A stretch of 62,142 bases of DNA from Streptomyces cellostaticus. GTDB taxonomy: Bacteria > Actinomycetota > Actinomycetes > Streptomycetales > Streptomycetaceae. Where the stretch lies: assembly GCF_001513965.1 (NCBI RefSeq), contig NZ_KQ948050.1, positions 1-62,142 of the forward strand, read 5' to 3'. Under the pieces are notes generated by a model. It searched no databases, was not told the DNA's origin, and was given only the letters and a program-made list of their open reading frames with translations. The position numbers and the translations under genes are program-made. This document shows, in pieces, positions 59,097 through 62,142 of the stretch; the first letter of the stretch is position 1; every line of letters starts with the position of its first letter.

Positions 59097-61279
59097 GGTG
59101 TGTCGAGCAGCCGTACCAGTTCGATCCGTGAGCGGATGCCCAGGCGGGCGAAGACCCCGCGCAGGTGGTGGTCGATGGTGCGGGGACTGAGCGCGAGCCG
59201 GTCGGCGATCTCGCGGTTGGTGGCGCCCTCGGCGGCCATGCGGGCGACCATCAGCTGCTGAGCCGTGAGCAGGGCGGCCGGGTCCCTCGCGGCCGGCGCG
59301 GACAACGGGGTGCCGAGGGCCCGCAGTTCGGCTCGGGCCTGGGCCGCGCAGTGCGGGGCGCCGAAGGACTCGAAGGCCTCCAGGGCACTGTGCAGCCGGT
59401 CGCGCGCCTCGGGGCGGCGGCGCAGCCTGCGCAGGGCACTCGCGAACAGCAGTTCCGTGCGGGCGCGTTCGAGGTCACGGGTGCCCCGGGCGTGCAGGTC
59501 GAGGGCGGTCCGGTAGTGCTCGACGGCCTCGGCGCCGGGTGCGAGCAGGGCCCGGCAGCGGGCGCTGAGCGCCAGGTCGTCGGGGCTGTCCACGGCGCTC
59601 GCCCAGCGCTCGTAGTCGGCGTGGGCCGCGCGGGCCACCCGGGTGTCGCCGGTGCGCACGGCGGCCTCGACATAGTGCGGGGTGGCCAGGTGCCGGATGG
59701 CGCGGTGGCCGTGTCCGGGGCCGAATCCGGCGAGGGCGCGCAGCCGGGCCGCCGCGGCGGGGAAGCGGCCCAGGGCGAGGTCGAGGAACGCCGACGCCCA
59801 CTGCGCGAGGGCGGCGGGCAGACCGAGACCGCGGGCGAGAGCCTGAGCACGGGCCGCCGCCGCATGCTCGCGGCAGGCTTCCTCGTCGCCGGTGACGGCG
59901 GCGAACATGGCGAGGGCGGCCCGCAGATGACAGGCACCGTTGTCCTGCCCGGTGGCATACGCCTGGCGCAGCGCTTCCTGGGCAGCGGCCTCGGCGGCAC
60001 TGGTGCGCCCGGTCCAGAAGTCGGCGTAGACACGGAACTCCAGGGCCTGGGCCTCGGTGACCGGGGTGCTGTCGGCCCGGGCCCGGGCGGCGGCGCGCAG
60101 GGTGGCGGTGGCGGCACGGGTGTGGTCACCGAGCATCAGGGCGGCCATGCCGGCGTGGATCAGGAGGGTGGGGGTGCTGCCGGGAACACGGAGGGGCGGG
60201 TCGGCGCCGGGACAGGTCGGGGCGGCCGCTGCCCGAAGCAGGTCGCGGGCTTGCTCGTAGTCGCCCTCGACCGCTGCCGCGAGGCCGGGCAGGATGCCGG
60301 GGGGCGGGATGCCTCGGCGGCGGGCGAGCGCACAGGCTTCGCGGCAGCCTCTCAAGTCCCCGGTGTAGACCGCTGCTTCGGCCGCCAGGGCCAGTAACTC
60401 GGTGGCCTCGGATGCGCGTTGCTGTCGGGCTGCGGCGGTGAGCAGGGCGCCGAAGGCCTCCGTCGCGTTGCCCGCCCGCAGGGCGAGGATGCCGTCGAGT
60501 GCCGGGGTGTCGGTGCGGGCGGCGAGGCGGTGGGCGCGGTCGGGCTGCCCGCACCGCCAGGCGTCGGCGGCCGCGCGCGCCAGGAGCCGGGCCTCGGCGC
60601 GCGGGTCGGGACAGAGCGCGGCGGCGCGTTCGGCGAGGGCGGCGGCCAGGGTGGGCTGCCCGGCCGCGCGGGCGCGGTCCGCGGCAATGCCCAGTTCGGC
60701 CGCGAGCCGCCCGCTGGGGCCGAGGGCGCCCGCCGCCCGGTGCCAGGAGCGGCCGGCTCTCTCGCCGGGGCCGCCGAGCACCCGGGCGAGCAGCCGGTGG
60801 GCCTCGCGTCGGCCGGCCGGGGAGGCGGCCTCGTAGGCGGCGATCCTCGTCCAGTCGTCCCGGAAGACGACCCCTGCGGCCGTGGCGTGGGCGACACCGG
60901 ACGCCTCGGCGTCCTCCAGCGGGCGGGGGTCCAGCCGGGCCGCCGCCACCGCGCGCAGGTAGGCGTGGGTGACGGCCGGGTGCTGGTCCGCGGCGGCGAG
61001 GAGCAGCAGCTGCCGGGTGTCGTCCGGCAGCGTGCGGATCTCCCGGCGCAGGGCGCGCAGCAACTCCGGGGCCAGGGCGCCCGGTTCCGTGGGCAGCGGG
61101 TCCAGGCCCGTGCGCTGGCGTGCGGTCAGGCGCGCTGCGGCTTCGGCGGCGGCGCGCGGATCTCCGTGCACGAGCCGCAGCAGTCGGGCGCGGACGGCTG
61201 GTGAGGGTGCCGGAGCGGTGTCGGGGGGCTGCGGTGGCGAAGTGCGGTGCCGAGGCGGGGGGTTGACCGGAGTCACCAC
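59093..61279 (-). CDS. LuxR-family regulator lacking the P-loop ATPase part (LAL-like)
   Basis: 728-aa regulator. The C-terminal LuxR helix-turn-helix is complete (LTAQQLMVARMAAEGATNREIADRLALSPRTIDHHLRGVFARLGI). The rest is a long Ala/Arg-rich helical-repeat region like the tail of LAL (MalT-like) proteins. The start reads like the end of a LAL ATPase domain (IRTLPDDTRQLLLLAAAD), but Walker A and B are absent, about 240 residues short. Leu295 is a TTA codon (60395-60397), so bldA may limit it. GTG start with weak ribosome binding site. Overlaps bioD end by 4 bases. Confidence 0.82.
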   Translation of the reverse strand: MVTPVNPPPRHRTSPPQPPDTAPAPSPAVRARLLRLVHGDPRAAAEAAARLTARQRTGLDPLPTEPGALAPELLRALRREIRTLPDDTRQLLLLAAADQHPAVTHAYLRAVAAARLDPRPLEDAEASGVAHATAAGVVFRDDWTRIAAYEAASPAGRREAHRLLARVLGGPGERAGRSWHRAAGALGPSGRLAAELGIAADRARAAGQPTLAAALAERAAALCPDPRAEARLLARAAADAWRCGQPDRAHRLAARTDTPALDGILALRAGNATEAFGALLTAAARQQRASEATELLALAAEAAVYTGDLRGCREACALARRRGIPPPGILPGLAAAVEGDYEQARDLLRAAAAPTCPGADPPLRVPGSTPTLLIHAGMAALMLGDHTRAATATLRAAARARADSTPVTEAQALEFRVYADFWTGRTSAAEAAAQEALRQAYATGQDNGACHLRAALAMFAAVTGDEEACREHAAAARAQALARGLGLPAALAQWASAFLDLALGRFPAAAARLRALAGFGPGHGHRAIRHLATPHYVEAAVRTGDTRVARAAHADYERWASAVDSPDDLALSARCRALLAPGAEAVEHYRTALDLHARGTRDLERARTELLFASALRRLRRRPEARDRLHSALEAFESFGAPHCAAQARAELRALGTPLSAPAARDPAALLTAQQLMVARMAAEGATNREIADRLALSPRTIDHHLRGVFARLGIRSRIELVRLLDTP

Positions 61280-61392
61280 ACCCTTGACGTTACTGGCGGG
61301 TTAGTTGACTCGTAAAGACTGGCGACTTCACCGATGCGGCGCGCGCAGACCCGTCCCGACACTCCTGGCATCCCCCCGTTTCAGGAGGCATC

Positions 61393-62079
61393 ATGCAGCG
61401 CCGCAAGCGTCGCATCGCCACGGCTGTGTCGGCGATGACCGCATCGCTCCTTCTGTCACTCCCCCTCACCGCGGCCCCCGCGCAGGCGGCGAGCCACGAC
61501 CCCGTCGTGTTCGTGCACGGCTTCAACGGCTCGGCGAGCAGCTGGAACGACTGGGTCGCCGACTTCGAGGCCGACGGCTACAGCTCCTCGCAGCTGTTCG
61601 CCTGGTCGTACGACTGGAAGCAGTCGAACGCCACCACCGCGCAGCAGCTGGCCGCCGAGGTCAAGAGCGTGCTGGCGCAGACCGGCGCCTCGAAGGTCGA
61701 CCTGGTGGTCCACTCGATGGGCGCGCTCAGCGGCCGGTACTACCTGAAGAACCTCGGCGGGACCTCGTACGTCGACCACTTCGTGTCCGTCGCCGGGGTG
61801 AACCACGGCACCTCCGTGGCCTCCCTGTGCGGCTGGCTGTACACCTCGTGCAAGGAGATGCAGACCGGCAGCGCGTACCTGACCGCGCTGAACTCCGGTG
61901 ACGAGACGCCGGGCAGCGTGGCGTACGCCGCCTACTGGTCGGACTGCGACGAGGCGATCAACCCCGACACCTCGGCGGAGCTGAGCGGGGCGGCCAACGT
62001 CGACGTCGGCTGCATCTCGCACACCGACATGAACGACGACCACGGCGTCTACGAACAGGTGCGCGACTTCATCGGGTGA
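61393..62079 (+). CDS. Secreted alpha/beta-hydrolase lipase
   Basis: 228-aa exported lipase. Signal peptide to about residue 32 (RRKRRIATAVSAMTASLLLSLPLTAAPAQA). VVFVHGFNG gives the oxyanion motif, Ser108 in VVHSMGA is the nucleophile, and the His is likely the one in the C-terminal DDHGVY. Four cysteines suggest disulfides. AGGAGG precedes the ATG. Only 63 bases follow to the window end, with no feature seen in them. Confidence 0.88.
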   Translation: MQRRKRRIATAVSAMTASLLLSLPLTAAPAQAASHDPVVFVHGFNGSASSWNDWVADFEADGYSSSQLFAWSYDWKQSNATTAQQLAAEVKSVLAQTGASKVDLVVHSMGALSGRYYLKNLGGTSYVDHFVSVAGVNHGTSVASLCGWLYTSCKEMQTGSAYLTALNSGDETPGSVAYAAYWSDCDEAINPDTSAELSGAANVDVGCISHTDMNDDHGVYEQVRDFIG

Positions 62080-62142
62080 GCCGTGAGCCGTGACGCGTTC
62101 GGCGGGGGTGCGACGGGGCTTCCCGGGGGACAATCACCCTAA

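Noticed and set aside
1..62142. tRNA or rRNA genes
   Set aside because: No T-loop and acceptor-stem combinations or ribosomal RNA blocks were recognised when reading the intergenic regions; a covariance search could still find one I missed.

Overview
This is a high-GC actinobacterial chromosome segment with all the hallmarks of Streptomyces: about 70% G+C, strong third-position GC bias, GTG and TTG starts, 4-nt ATGA/GTGA gene overlaps, rare TTA (bldA) codons, and marker gene sets such as rppA-CYP158, murT-gatD, pfkA, a tripeptidyl aminopeptidase, urease and biotin genes. From memory the order from about 23 kb onward resembles the S. coelicolor SCO1200-SCO1260 region, which is an early left-arm position. 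The species cannot be named from the sequence alone.

Layout. 0-10.7 kb is accessory and partly decayed: a secreted Cys-rich protein, a worn tyrosine-recombinase remnant, a two-gene EACC1/caspase conflict-type system whose caspase is fused through one membrane helix to a PstS-like solute-binding domain, a double ECF41 sigma-factor locus with recognisable target promoters, a broken LysR gene and a broken protein-arginine deiminase gene. 9.8-19.2 kb holds a GHMP kinase, secreted or exported hydrolases (M1 peptidase, amidase, phosphodiester glycosidase, a PLC/GDPD-like lipoprotein-free phosphodiesterase), a MarR/thioesterase pair and small conserved proteins. 19.2-22.5 kb is an acyl-CoA dehydrogenase pair plus quinone oxidoreductase, tightly coupled. 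22.6-27.8 kb has an XRE-cupin regulator, ATP-dependent DNA ligase with NUDIX hydrolase, succinate-semialdehyde dehydrogenase and a TenA-like protein.

27.9-30.7 kb is the THN/flaviolin pigment cluster (type III PKS rppA, CYP158-type P450, cupin). 30.7-36.8 kb has an acyl-CoA dehydrogenase with divergent TetR, peptide deformylase, the lipid II amidation pair murT-gatD and phosphofructokinase. 36.9-42.2 kb holds a CtaG-like protein, an Lrp regulator next to an arginine-hydrolase/ornithine aminotransferase operon, a membrane protein and an acyltransferase. 42.3-48.6 kb has a secreted tripeptidyl aminopeptidase and the operon ureABCFGD, which has no ureE and carries a Streptomyces dispersed repeat between ureF and ureG.

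48.7-54.5 kb contains an orphan Phd/YefM antitoxin, a ClpP-like protein with an altered catalytic His, a c-di-AMP riboswitch before an NlpC/P60 hydrolase, a LysE/LysR pair, and an ATP-binding/XRE/DUF397 regulatory module. 54.6-59.1 kb is biotin synthesis: bioF divergent from bioBAD. The window closes with a LuxR-type regulator that lacks the usual P-loop ATPase part, and a secreted lipase.

The best candidate for an undescribed system is at 2.2-4.5 kb: EACC1 plus a membrane-anchored caspase with a predicted external ligand-binding domain. Two in-frame TTA codons in the caspase gene suggest it is tied to the bldA developmental switch.
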